The notes beneath the pieces were generated by a model. That model was not told the origin of the DNA. It saw only the letters and a program-made list of their open reading frames with translations, and searched no databases. From Chitinophaga hostae (lineage in GTDB: Bacteria > Bacteroidota > Bacteroidia > Chitinophagales > Chitinophagaceae): DNA of 64,000 nt. The translations under genes were made by a program, and so were the position numbers. The stretch covers positions 62,001 to 126,000 of the forward strand of contig NZ_JAGTXB010000015.1 of assembly GCF_018224885.1 (NCBI RefSeq). The letters are read 5' to 3'. Positions 29,707 to 38,742 of this stretch are shown piece by piece; the first letter of the stretch is position 1; each line of letters starts with the position of its first letter.

Positions 29707-29841
29707 TTAATCTGCGCTGAAAAGCATTGAGGCCCTCTCAGGATTCACCAGGTTATATACCGGGTTATAGCCCCAGGCAATGTAACTACTATTCCAATCA
29801 TCGTTCCCATTCGTTGCCAACTGTAGCAGTTCTTCTGCTTT
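29707..29841 (-). other. 44-codon open frame continuing in phase past the GH39 stop
   Basis: Directly after the GH39 TAA (29842-29844) the same frame stays open for 44 codons, starting KAEELLQLATNGNDD and ending ERASMLFSAD, then TAA at 29707. The composition is protein-like (W, Y, N rich) and there is no start codon near its beginning. It could be a lost GH39 C-terminal extension, a relic of a deleted gene, or chance. The rest of the 257-nt gap up to the GH43 start is A/T-rich, with a weak ACAATT/AATTGT palindrome around 29650-29675. Confidence 0.35.
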
Positions 29842-31434
29842 TTAAAGTTTAATAAGATTCAGGAAGAAAACGTCGTTCTCATGCATCTGCAGTTCTTTAA
29901 AAAAGCGTTCCTTTCCTTTTACAGTAATAATTTCCCTGGAAACCGGTGACCCGTCATTTTGCCTTTTTATCTGGGATACCTGTTCCCTTGTAAGCTGCGC
30001 CGGTTTCCCAAGGGATAGATAAGTGGAATACGCATCATTGGAACGATAGCCTACTTTATATATTTCCAATGCATATGTGCCATCAGGTACGTTTGCAATA
30101 CTAATCTGCAGCTTTCCTTTAGATGCTGACGGAAGATCACGGATGTAATATTGCTGATTATGTACGGAATCTCCCGGGTGGGTATTGGTAAAGTCCCAGG
30201 CCAGCGCTTGTATATTTCCCAAGGAATCCTTGCATACCCAGGAGGAGAAGTCGTTATTTGTCAGTTCAACATTTCCGAGCCGGTTCATAAACTGGTAGGC
30301 ATACAATACCGGTTTGTTAATACCCTGGATATTGAGCATCCCGAAGCCTCCGTGAAAGGGAGTAAAGCGGGGCCCTGGCTCTTCAAAAATGTCTGTGAAA
30401 ACCCAATATGACATGGAGTTGGCAGCCTTACCCACCTGTTTTAATTTTTGCAGCACAAATGCGGCTTCGTGATAACTGTCGTGGATAGGATCTGCGGGAG
30501 TATAAGAAGCGCTCCATTCTGTATAATGAAGCTCCAGCTGAGGCATTGCCGAAGTGGTGATTTCCTTTCTCGACTCAAGCACTTCGCTGCTGATGCTCAT
30601 AGGATTTTTATCGAGCACAGTACCTGAGCGGCCAAATTCGTCGAGATATCCCTGCTTTACACCATAGGCATGGGTGCTTATAAAATCTATCGGCACCTGG
30701 TGTTTATTACAATACGCAATCATTTCAGGCTCCCACGCGGCGCCTGCGGTACCCGGCCCCCCTACCCGGTAAGACGGGTTGATACTTTTAATAGCGTTAG
30801 CACTATAAGTGTATAATTTGAAATAGTCTTCCTGTGTTCCCGCCCAGAACCCATCCAGGTTTGGCTCGTTCCAAACTTCGAAATACCAGGTCTTTACTTC
30901 ATCAGCGCCATAACGTTCTGTAAAATGCCGGGTAAGATCCTTTACCAGTCCGGCCCATTTTTCGTAATCTTTGGGGGGCGTTACATTGCCCCGCCACCAG
31001 AAGATTGTTTTAGCGCCACTGGCCAGTGCGGAAGGCATAAATCCCAGCTCTACAAAGGGTTTCATGCCAATACTCTGTAAAAAGTCGAATAGAACATCAA
31101 TGTACATATAGTTATATACAGGATTCCCTTTATCATCCACGGTATATACCGCCATGTCATCTGTTAACAGGCCGTGCATACGGATATATCTGAAACCGCA
31201 CTCTTTTTTCACATACGCCAGCTGCTGTTGCCAATCTGCGCGAAGCCCCTCATTAGCGCGGCCGGCGCCTACACATTCATTAAACATGGTATTGAGTTGG
31301 CCGGCAGTTTTATTGAAGTCAATATTGATGACCCGTTCGGGCTTAACTTGTTCTTTCTCTTTTATCCTTTGTGCAACCAACGTTTCTGCCATGCCGGAAA
31401 GCAGGAGCAGCAAAAAAATGATACCTTTTTTCAT
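29842..31434 (-). CDS. GH39 glycosidase (beta-xylosidase family)
   Basis: A 530-residue protein with signal peptide (ends TLVAQ). It carries a clan GH-A barrel: HGLLTDDMAVY early, WYFEVWNEPNLDGFW with the acid/base Glu at about residue 190, and LELHYTEWSASY with the nucleophile Glu at about 305, as in GH39. A C-terminal beta domain follows. GH39 enzymes act on beta-xylosides, alpha-L-iduronides and some arabinosides or galactosides. In a PUL with GH5 and GH43 a xylosidic or arabinosidic side-chain role is likely (inference). It sits 21 nt after the esterase gene. The frame stays open for 44 codons after its stop. Confidence 0.92.
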   Translation of the reverse strand: MKKGIIFLLLLLSGMAETLVAQRIKEKEQVKPERVINIDFNKTAGQLNTMFNECVGAGRANEGLRADWQQQLAYVKKECGFRYIRMHGLLTDDMAVYTVDDKGNPVYNYMYIDVLFDFLQSIGMKPFVELGFMPSALASGAKTIFWWRGNVTPPKDYEKWAGLVKDLTRHFTERYGADEVKTWYFEVWNEPNLDGFWAGTQEDYFKLYTYSANAIKSINPSYRVGGPGTAGAAWEPEMIAYCNKHQVPIDFISTHAYGVKQGYLDEFGRSGTVLDKNPMSISSEVLESRKEITTSAMPQLELHYTEWSASYTPADPIHDSYHEAAFVLQKLKQVGKAANSMSYWVFTDIFEEPGPRFTPFHGGFGMLNIQGINKPVLYAYQFMNRLGNVELTNNDFSSWVCKDSLGNIQALAWDFTNTHPGDSVHNQQYYIRDLPSASKGKLQISIANVPDGTYALEIYKVGYRSNDAYSTYLSLGKPAQLTREQVSQIKRQNDGSPVSREIITVKGKERFFKELQMHENDVFFLNLIKL

Positions 31435-31455
31435 CTTGTAATAAATTGGCCTTCT

Positions 31456-32361
31456 TTACAACCCTTTAAAAATATGCTGTGAAAACAGGTACAGGTTACG
31501 ATCCCACTCCTTGTTGTCATGGCCATTAGTATCTACATTCCAGATGTGCGGCATACCTATTTCATTAAGATACTGATGAGCCTTTTCACTGATCCCGAAA
31601 AGACCGTCTTTATTACCACATCCTATCCACAGGAGTTTCATTTTGCCCCTGGCAGCTTCAATATCCGGGATAAACTTAACATCTGCATACATACCACCAA
31701 CCTGATTCGTATTAGGTGCTGAAGAAAAACCACCTACATAGGCAAATGTTTCCAGGTGATGCAACCCTATATTTAACGACTGGCCGCCACCCATCGACAA
31801 ACCTGCTAATGCACGATGATCAGCATCATTGATAGTGGAATAATGTGCGTCGATGTAAGGAATGATGTCTTTCAATAAATCCTCTTCAAATGGTTTCCTG
31901 TACCCTTCAAAATTATCCGCTCTTCCGGAACGGCTGGCTACTGACGTATCCGTTACTGTTAATTTCGTATCTCCATTAGGGAACACCATTATTACAGGCT
32001 GCATTTTACCATCTGCAATCAGGTTATCTGCAATATTATCTGCCTGGCACCACTCTATCCATTGACGATAGTCTGCTCCCAAACCATGTAACAGGTATAC
32101 TACAGGATATCTCTTTTCAGGCGAATAGCCGGGAGGGGTATACACGCTCATTTCCCGAAGCTTTCCAAGCGTTTTCGAGTTGTACTGCACAACCGTTAAT
32201 TTCCCGTGAGGAACATTATTCTGTTGAACATTAAACCCGGCCGGAGGATCAGGCAACGTGGGCACGGTGTCCGCATTAAGAGAAGTCTTACCCGGTTGTG
32301 CCATGCAAATATGACTGGCTACAATAAATACTATCGAAATAAATAAATACCTGTTACTCAT
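31456..32361 (-). CDS. CE1-like carbohydrate esterase (feruloyl/acetyl esterase, esterase D fold)
   Basis: I start at ATG 32361 (MSNRYLFISIVFIVAS), giving 301 residues with a clear signal peptide (ends ICMAQ). The ATG at 32430 would overlap the GH42 gene and spoil the signal. It has the CE1/esterase-D pattern: VVYLLHGLGADYRQW (oxyanion region), AGLSMGGGQS (nucleophile Ser), WIGCGNKDGLFG (Asp) and NGHDNKEW (His). CE1 members remove feruloyl or acetyl groups from plant polysaccharides. Gap to the GH42 stop is 22 nt. Probably deacylates PUL2 glycans so glycosidases can work. Confidence 0.88.
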   Translation of the reverse strand: MSNRYLFISIVFIVASHICMAQPGKTSLNADTVPTLPDPPAGFNVQQNNVPHGKLTVVQYNSKTLGKLREMSVYTPPGYSPEKRYPVVYLLHGLGADYRQWIEWCQADNIADNLIADGKMQPVIMVFPNGDTKLTVTDTSVASRSGRADNFEGYRKPFEEDLLKDIIPYIDAHYSTINDADHRALAGLSMGGGQSLNIGLHHLETFAYVGGFSSAPNTNQVGGMYADVKFIPDIEAARGKMKLLWIGCGNKDGLFGISEKAHQYLNEIGMPHIWNVDTNGHDNKEWDRNLYLFSQHIFKGL

Positions 32362-32383
32362 TTTGTTTTTTTTAGTGTTATTT

Positions 32384-34489
32384 TTATTCACTCCAAACCA
32401 ATACACCTGCTGGTTCCAGCACTTTTTCACCGATCATTATTTTGGCCTGGGCGGGTATTTTCATTTCATAATTATCAGAGGAGTAATTGACCGCCACATA
32501 AAAACCATCCCGCCAATAAACATATACGCCTGGCGGATAATGCGCTGTGGTAGCTCCTGCGCTGGTATATATGTTCCGTAGTATATCGGATTCCAGTTTC
32601 GAATCATCTGTGTCTACCCCGATATATGTAACGCTGCCTTTACCCAGACTATGTTTTACTACAGCTGCTTTTCCTTTATAAAACTGGTTGTCATAAATGG
32701 CCAGAGGCTCGGTGTTGTTATCCGGCGCCAGTAAGTCGGCCCAGTTATTCCAGCTGTAATGAACTGATTTCATCAGGATATCTCCTTTAGCACTGCCTGA
32801 AAGCATATCACTAGCTTTAACCCGGGCGCCTATCAGTCCGGACATGGGGCCTGCCCATCCGGTTTCCCAGAAGTGTCCCATACGATCTTTGGTACCTGTA
32901 CGACAGGTAATAATTAAATGACCGCCTTTTGCGGCATAGTCCTGCCATTTCTTTATCAAAGCGCTATCCACCATTTCATACGCAGGAACAATGACCACCT
33001 TGTATTTCGATAGATCGGCCGATTCCGGAATTACATCTGTTGGTGCGCCGAATGATTTTGCTATTTCCAGGAATTTAACCGGGTAATTCCAAGTATCCCA
33101 TTGCCAGGTTTGTTTTTGCCGGTCAATCGTCCAGTAATTTTCCAGGTTCCAAACAATGGCGGTTGACCGTGCAGCCAGTTTTTCAGGCATAACAGCGCCG
33201 GGTTTATATAATTTCCGCAGCTCCTTTATTTCTTTCATGAACTGCATATACTCCTCACCACCCTGTGAAGGCGTTACACCATCTGTTTGTATAACGCCGG
33301 CATGATATTGTTCAGCGCTATAATTGATCTGGCGAAACCGGTAAGAGCTGGCCAGTTTTCCTCCGGCTGCAAACGTGTGATAAAGCCACATACGTATGGC
33401 GCCAGGCAAAGGCAGCGGATTGTAACTGCCCCAGTTTACCGGCCCCGGCTGAATTTCCATTACGCCGGATACACCACCAACTGACTTATAATACTCCGCA
33501 GCAAAAAGAATTACCTTGCTATTTCCCAAACGAAAACCAAGATCCCCGATATTATTGGTACCTCCATTTGGATAGGCCGTATAAGTGGCAAAATCGAGTT
33601 TATTCGTACGGCGGGGATCAGCTCCTGCAGAAACCGCCGTGTAATTAGTAGTGATATACTGATTTTGTGAGATGTAATTCCGGAGTATGCCCGCCTGAAA
33701 GTCGAGAAATTCTCCCTGTGCATCGGCACTGTAGCGTTTAAAATCAAGCAACGCATGCGGATTATTCCCCCACCAGCCTACCAGGTTGGTATTGGGAATG
33801 ATCACCTGGTCAAAATTATTGAACCACTGGCTCCAGAAAGCATTTCCCCAGGCGGCATTCAATGCATCTATGGTTTTGTATTTGCGTTGCAGCCATTGCC
33901 TGAATGCCTCCTGCGAGGAAGGACTATAATCTGGCTTCGCATCCGGTTCGTTATCCAGTTGCCAGCCTGTCACATTTTTATTGGTTCCGTAACGTTTAGC
34001 CATTTCCGTTACAATATCCCTCACAAACTTCCGATAAGCAGGATTAACGATAGATCCAAGTCCGCGCGTACCGTTCTCGCCCCTGATGTAATGGCCATCC
34101 ATCACAAAGGTCTCCGGATAATTAATTCTCATCCAGGCCGGTGTGGTGGCGGAAGGAGTACACATCAATACTTTTAAATTGTATTTTGTGCAGAGGGCTA
34201 CTACTTTGTCGAGCCATTCAAACTCAAACTTCCCCTCCACCGGTTCCATTTTAAACCAGGCAAACTCGGCAAGGTGTACAAACTCAAAGCCCATATCAGC
34301 AATCTTCTTTATGTCCCGCTCCCACTGGTTTTCATTCCAATGTTCGGGATAATAGTAGATGCCGGTAGTAATAAGGTTTTTCGCAGGAAAATACCGGTTA
34401 ACTTCCTGTGCACTCGCCTTCCAGCCTGACAACAAAATGATGACGAGAACAAGTACGACATTTTTATTCATCTGAACTATTATTTTCAT
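32384..34489 (-). CDS. GH42 beta-galactosidase (or alpha-L-arabinopyranosidase)
   Basis: A 701-residue secreted protein. The signal peptide fits either ATG 34489 or the in-frame ATG at 34471 (MNKNVVLVLV). The GH42 barrel opens with TGIYYYPEHWNENQWERD. GWQLDNEPDAKPDYS carries the acid/base Glu and GVMEIQPGPVNW the nucleophile; the trimerisation-type beta/alpha domain (about 420-620) and C-terminal sandwich follow. GH42 enzymes release terminal beta-galactose. In PUL2 this suits removal of galactosyl side-chain residues, for example from xyloglucan (inference). The start follows the GH3 stop by 9 nt, so tight coupling is likely. Confidence 0.94.
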   Translation of the reverse strand: MKIIVQMNKNVVLVLVIILLSGWKASAQEVNRYFPAKNLITTGIYYYPEHWNENQWERDIKKIADMGFEFVHLAEFAWFKMEPVEGKFEFEWLDKVVALCTKYNLKVLMCTPSATTPAWMRINYPETFVMDGHYIRGENGTRGLGSIVNPAYRKFVRDIVTEMAKRYGTNKNVTGWQLDNEPDAKPDYSPSSQEAFRQWLQRKYKTIDALNAAWGNAFWSQWFNNFDQVIIPNTNLVGWWGNNPHALLDFKRYSADAQGEFLDFQAGILRNYISQNQYITTNYTAVSAGADPRRTNKLDFATYTAYPNGGTNNIGDLGFRLGNSKVILFAAEYYKSVGGVSGVMEIQPGPVNWGSYNPLPLPGAIRMWLYHTFAAGGKLASSYRFRQINYSAEQYHAGVIQTDGVTPSQGGEEYMQFMKEIKELRKLYKPGAVMPEKLAARSTAIVWNLENYWTIDRQKQTWQWDTWNYPVKFLEIAKSFGAPTDVIPESADLSKYKVVIVPAYEMVDSALIKKWQDYAAKGGHLIITCRTGTKDRMGHFWETGWAGPMSGLIGARVKASDMLSGSAKGDILMKSVHYSWNNWADLLAPDNNTEPLAIYDNQFYKGKAAVVKHSLGKGSVTYIGVDTDDSKLESDILRNIYTSAGATTAHYPPGVYVYWRDGFYVAVNYSSDNYEMKIPAQAKIMIGEKVLEPAGVLVWSE

Positions 34490-34498
34490 TGTTTAACC

Positions 34499-36691
34499 TT
34501 ACTTCACCAAAATTTTCACGGACGATGAAATATTGCGTGATGAATTTCCTATGTGCAATATGAAGTCACCTGCTTCCACGTTCCAGGATTTTTTTGTTTC
34601 GTCATAAAATGCCAGGTCAGACACTTTCACGCTCAGTTCAATCGTTTTTGTTTCACCAGGCTGGAGAAAAACCTTATCAAAGGCTTTCAATTCTTTTTCC
34701 GGACGCAAAACGGAACATTCCGGATCGCTGACGTACAACTGCAGCACTTCTGCTCCTGCCCGTTCGCCTGTATTGGCTATCGTACATTTTGCATGGATAG
34801 TCTCCTCCTTTCCATAACTGGTTTTATCCGCAGAAAAATTATTGATCAAAAAACCGGTATAAGAAAGGCCATATCCAAACGGAAATTGGGGAACAATTTT
34901 CCTTGTATCAAACCAACGATATCCTACCAAAATATCTTCCTCATAATTTACACTAAGGTCCCTTCCCGGGAAGTTACCCAATGCATGTGCGGGCGACTGA
35001 TCCAATGATACAGGTAACGTAAATGGTAATTTACCTGAAGGATTCACTTTACCACTCAACAGATCAGCCACTGCATTGCCGGCTTCCATCCCGCCAAACC
35101 ACGACCATAATATAGCAGGTACCCGCTGAACAATGCCGGATAATTTTACCGGTGAACCGGCTATAATAACCACCACCGTATTGGGGTTGGCCTTGGCTAC
35201 TTCACGAATCAGTACATCCTGCCCATAAGGTAAATCCATATTCTGCTTATCAGATGATTCAGTGTCAAAATCATGATTTAATCCCCCAAAAATAATCACC
35301 ACTTCTGATTCTTTCGCCACCTTAACGGCTTCATCAATCAACTTCCAATCTATCTTATCGGTGCTTGTTTGGCCTGCATTACTGCCTTCTTTGAAAGTGG
35401 ACTGCTTCTGGTATCCCTGCGCAAAATTAATTTTTACATCAACGCCGAATTTTTTCCGTATAGCCTCCAACGGGGTAATTTCGTACAGGGCTTTTATCTC
35501 GGAACTAAGTCCTCCATCACAATGTTTGCGCGTAGCATTATCACCGATAATGGCAACGGACTTTATTTTTTTGAAATCAAGCGGAAGTATATTTCCATTA
35601 TTCTGTAACAACACCGCTGCTTCTGCGGCATCGTTATATGCTGCCAGCTGATGTTCAGGCGTATTCATTTTTCCTTTTTCCCGCTTTCCTTCATCGAACA
35701 TTTTGGTTACCATCATCACCCGCAGTACATTCGCTACTTTTTCATCAACAACTGCAACCGGAACTTTTCCCTCCTTTACTGCCCTGATCAACGGATCGGC
35801 AAAATACCATTCATTGTAGTCTTTTTTATCCGTTCCCATTTCCAGATCAAGACCGGCTAATGCCGCTTTAACGGTGGTATGTGCAGCAGCCCAGTCGGTC
35901 ATCAATACACCTTTAAAGCCAAACTCTTTACGAAGTATCTCCCTATCGAGATATTCATTTTCGGAACACCAGTCGCCTCTGAATTTATTGTATGCCGCCA
36001 TTACCGTATAGGCGCCGCCTTCCATTATCGACGCTTTAAACCCCGGCAGGTAAATTTCACGTAATGCGCGTTCACTCATATGCACATCAACAGCGTCCCT
36101 ATGCGTTTCCTGGTTATTAGCCAGCCAGTGTTTTACGCTTACCGCCACATCCTTCGACTGCAATGCTTTAATATAAGCCACCGACATGCTGGAAATAAGC
36201 AACGGGTCTTCGCTCAGGTATTCAAAATTTCTTCCGCAAAGTGGCGAACGGATAATGTTGATACCTGGTCCGAGTAAAATATCTTTTTTACGAGAACGGG
36301 CCTCTTCACCCAATACTATTCCTCGTTCGTAAGCCCGCTGAGGGTTCCAGGTAGCAGCCAACGCTGTGCCGGGAGGAAAACAGGTGGCAGCATCATTGGT
36401 CCATCCGGCATAAGCCCAGTCGTGCCGGTTTATTTCCGCACGCACCCCATGAGGTCCGTCGCTCAAAGCCCATTCCCCAATACCCAATCTTTTTATTCCC
36501 GATACGTAAAATTTCGAATTTCCATGTAGCAGACTAACTTTCTCCTGCAGGGTCATCTTGCTGATCAACGAGCGGATCTTTTCCTCCCGCTTACTATCAT
36601 TTGCCGTCAATTGAGCGCTGGCAGCACCACCTATCAACAGGCCAACAAACCCGAGCGCCAATTGCCTTACGATTCTTTTCATTTCCATCAA
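34499..36691 (-). CDS. bglX: GH3 beta-glucosidase/beta-xylosidase
   Basis: A 730-residue protein with signal peptide (ends AASAQ); ATG 36682 (MKRIVRQ) is an equally plausible start. It has complete GH3 architecture: N-terminal barrel with LSDGPHGVRAE and nucleophile motif GVLMTDWAAAH; C-terminal alpha/beta sandwich with VVIIFGGLNHDFDTESSDK (acid/base Glu likely in TESSDK) and LPYGQDVLI; then a fibronectin-III-like domain with RAGAEVLQLYVSDPE. There is no PA14 insertion. It would cleave cello- or gluco-oligosaccharides in the periplasm to glucose. The symbol follows the general family and does not prove orthology. Confidence 0.95.
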   Translation of the reverse strand: MMEMKRIVRQLALGFVGLLIGGAASAQLTANDSKREEKIRSLISKMTLQEKVSLLHGNSKFYVSGIKRLGIGEWALSDGPHGVRAEINRHDWAYAGWTNDAATCFPPGTALAATWNPQRAYERGIVLGEEARSRKKDILLGPGINIIRSPLCGRNFEYLSEDPLLISSMSVAYIKALQSKDVAVSVKHWLANNQETHRDAVDVHMSERALREIYLPGFKASIMEGGAYTVMAAYNKFRGDWCSENEYLDREILRKEFGFKGVLMTDWAAAHTTVKAALAGLDLEMGTDKKDYNEWYFADPLIRAVKEGKVPVAVVDEKVANVLRVMMVTKMFDEGKREKGKMNTPEHQLAAYNDAAEAAVLLQNNGNILPLDFKKIKSVAIIGDNATRKHCDGGLSSEIKALYEITPLEAIRKKFGVDVKINFAQGYQKQSTFKEGSNAGQTSTDKIDWKLIDEAVKVAKESEVVIIFGGLNHDFDTESSDKQNMDLPYGQDVLIREVAKANPNTVVVIIAGSPVKLSGIVQRVPAILWSWFGGMEAGNAVADLLSGKVNPSGKLPFTLPVSLDQSPAHALGNFPGRDLSVNYEEDILVGYRWFDTRKIVPQFPFGYGLSYTGFLINNFSADKTSYGKEETIHAKCTIANTGERAGAEVLQLYVSDPECSVLRPEKELKAFDKVFLQPGETKTIELSVKVSDLAFYDETKKSWNVEAGDFILHIGNSSRNISSSVKILVK

Positions 36692-36786
36692 TTTTCAATT
36701 CAATATGTTCTATTATTAGGTTTAAACAGGTTGAGGCGCCGCTTCTTTGACACGTTAGCAGCAAACGACGATCATCATTACGATCG

Positions 36787-38727
36787 TTATGGTATTGGTT
36801 TCACTATGGCTACAAATCCACCACGACGAAGAACTTCAACGTCTACCGTACTGGATCTGTCCACCACTAAATATTTTGTTGTTAACGCTTTATCATGTTT
36901 ACCATCACTGATTAATGTCAGCTTATACTTAATACCTTCCGGCAGAAAGTTGAAACTTATCTTTTCCTTCTTTTCCTGCATTTCAGCATTAATGCCACCA
37001 ATAAACCATTCATTATTTTTACGACGCGCCAGCATCACATCTTTACCTGGATACCCGGCCACTAACCTGGTATCATCCCAGGCTGCCGGCACCTCCCGGA
37101 TGAATGCTTTGGCGGCATCCGGTAATTGAAGATAGCCTTCCGGACGGTCCGCCAGGTGCTGAATACCAGATTCAAACACAACACTCAGTGCCAGTTCATG
37201 CCCATAGGAGGTAACATGCGGATATTGAGAATTTGTAAAAGTAACCGGTGTGTAATCCATCGGTCCCACCACATTGCGGGTGAAAGGCAGCATGGTGTTA
37301 TGCGCCGGGGCAGCCATGGTAAAATCAGGACCATTATTATACCACTCCGCTCCCCGTACCGCCTCATGTGTCATCAGGTTTGGATAGGTTCTTGTCCAAC
37401 CCCGCGGTACCAGGCAACCGTGGAAGTACACCATTATTTCGAAATCAGCGGCATCTTTCAGGATATCAAGATAGTATTGAATCATATCCTGCTTCTCACT
37501 CTCGAAGAAGTCGACTTTTATACCTGCAACGCCCAGCTTCTTTAATTTTGTAAATTCTTCTACCCGCCTTTCATGCGTCAGCAACCTGTCGCGGGGAGTG
37601 GAATTAACATAAGTATGAGGGCCGCCGGAATTATACCACATCAATGGCTTCACGCCTTTTGAATGAATGTATTGCAGCGCATCCTCCAGGTTTCCTCCAT
37701 TACTCATGGCATCCCATTCCCAGTCAAGCAAAGTATAGGGCCAGTTCATTTCTGCTGCCAGGTCGGCAAACGCACAAACAATTTTATAATCCCTGGTACC
37801 GTGATTGCTGGACCAGTAATTCCAGGAAGCAATTCCCGGTTTAATCCAGTCCGTATGCGCTATAACGGAAGGATCAGACACATCATCCACCAGGGTAGAG
37901 GCAACTATATCAGGCAGGCTGCCTGCAATGATCACACGCCAGGGAGACTGCCAGGGAAGCTTGATAGCAGGTTGCGACGTTCCCAGTCCTCTCCCATCTC
38001 CCGGATCAGGAAACGTCAGTTTGTAAATGGATGCATCATTTGTGTTACTGAGTTTAGTACCACAATAGGTTCCCGTTACATCGGCTTCATGAAACAGGAA
38101 CCAGCAGGAATTATCTTTTAACTTGAAAAGTGCCGGGTAGCACCATTGCTGTTTCTGAATGTTACTATCGCTCATGGAAGTATAAAATCCTTCATTGGCG
38201 GTATTCCATTTTTCCATCCAGCGGCTTGTTTCCTTGGGAATGGTGTAAGCAGTCAGCTCCTCCTTTACAACAAAGGTCCCCTGTGTTTCCGGGAACTCAT
38301 AACGAAAAGCAATGCCATCGTTATAAGCCCTGATAACAACATTCAGTTTTGCTTTGGATGGATTTTCAAAGGAAACGATTATTTCATTGGCAACATTGGT
38401 ACAAACAGCTCTTTTACCATGTAATGCCGTATACTGTTCATGGATAAGTCTGGGTTTACCTGCTTTAAGAAATTTCAGTTCTTTTGAAAATTCCTGATCA
38501 CTACGCACCAGTCCTATGTCAATACGCGGAATAACTTCCACCATCTTTCCATCATTATTACAGGATGCTTTGATATACCATCCCCCTACACCGTTGTCCT
38601 GTGTTGAAAATAAGGAAACATTCATCCTTTGATCCGGCGATTGAACCGTTTCCTTTTGTGCAAACGACGACAAAGCGCAAAGAGAACAAAAGAAAACGGC
38701 GACAATCGCAAACTTCATATTTACCAT
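36787..38727 (-). CDS. GH97 enzyme with strand-4 Asp (retaining, alpha-galactosidase-like group), PUL2
   Basis: A 646-residue protein with signal peptide (ends SSFAQ). It has the GH97 beta-sandwich (about 25-280), then the barrel with LLDWEWDAMSNGG, GVAGIKVDFFESEKQDM and YFHGCLVPRGWTRTYPNLM, and LPFTRNVVGPMDYTP near its end. Asp in GIKVDFF sits where retaining GH97 enzymes keep their nucleophile, unlike the Gly in the PUL1 GH97. This predicts a retaining alpha-galactosidase-like activity (inference from recalled family mechanism). It lies 16 nt after GH5 in the same operon; a 95-nt gap separates it from GH3. Confidence 0.93.
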   Translation of the reverse strand: MVNMKFAIVAVFFCSLCALSSFAQKETVQSPDQRMNVSLFSTQDNGVGGWYIKASCNNDGKMVEVIPRIDIGLVRSDQEFSKELKFLKAGKPRLIHEQYTALHGKRAVCTNVANEIIVSFENPSKAKLNVVIRAYNDGIAFRYEFPETQGTFVVKEELTAYTIPKETSRWMEKWNTANEGFYTSMSDSNIQKQQWCYPALFKLKDNSCWFLFHEADVTGTYCGTKLSNTNDASIYKLTFPDPGDGRGLGTSQPAIKLPWQSPWRVIIAGSLPDIVASTLVDDVSDPSVIAHTDWIKPGIASWNYWSSNHGTRDYKIVCAFADLAAEMNWPYTLLDWEWDAMSNGGNLEDALQYIHSKGVKPLMWYNSGGPHTYVNSTPRDRLLTHERRVEEFTKLKKLGVAGIKVDFFESEKQDMIQYYLDILKDAADFEIMVYFHGCLVPRGWTRTYPNLMTHEAVRGAEWYNNGPDFTMAAPAHNTMLPFTRNVVGPMDYTPVTFTNSQYPHVTSYGHELALSVVFESGIQHLADRPEGYLQLPDAAKAFIREVPAAWDDTRLVAGYPGKDVMLARRKNNEWFIGGINAEMQEKKEKISFNFLPEGIKYKLTLISDGKHDKALTTKYLVVDRSSTVDVEVLRRGGFVAIVKPIP

Positions 38728-38742
38728 ATTTGTGTTTAATAG

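Noticed and set aside
32362..32430. Upstream start for the CE1-like esterase
   Set aside because: It would overlap the GH42 gene and put 23 polar residues before an otherwise clean signal peptide.
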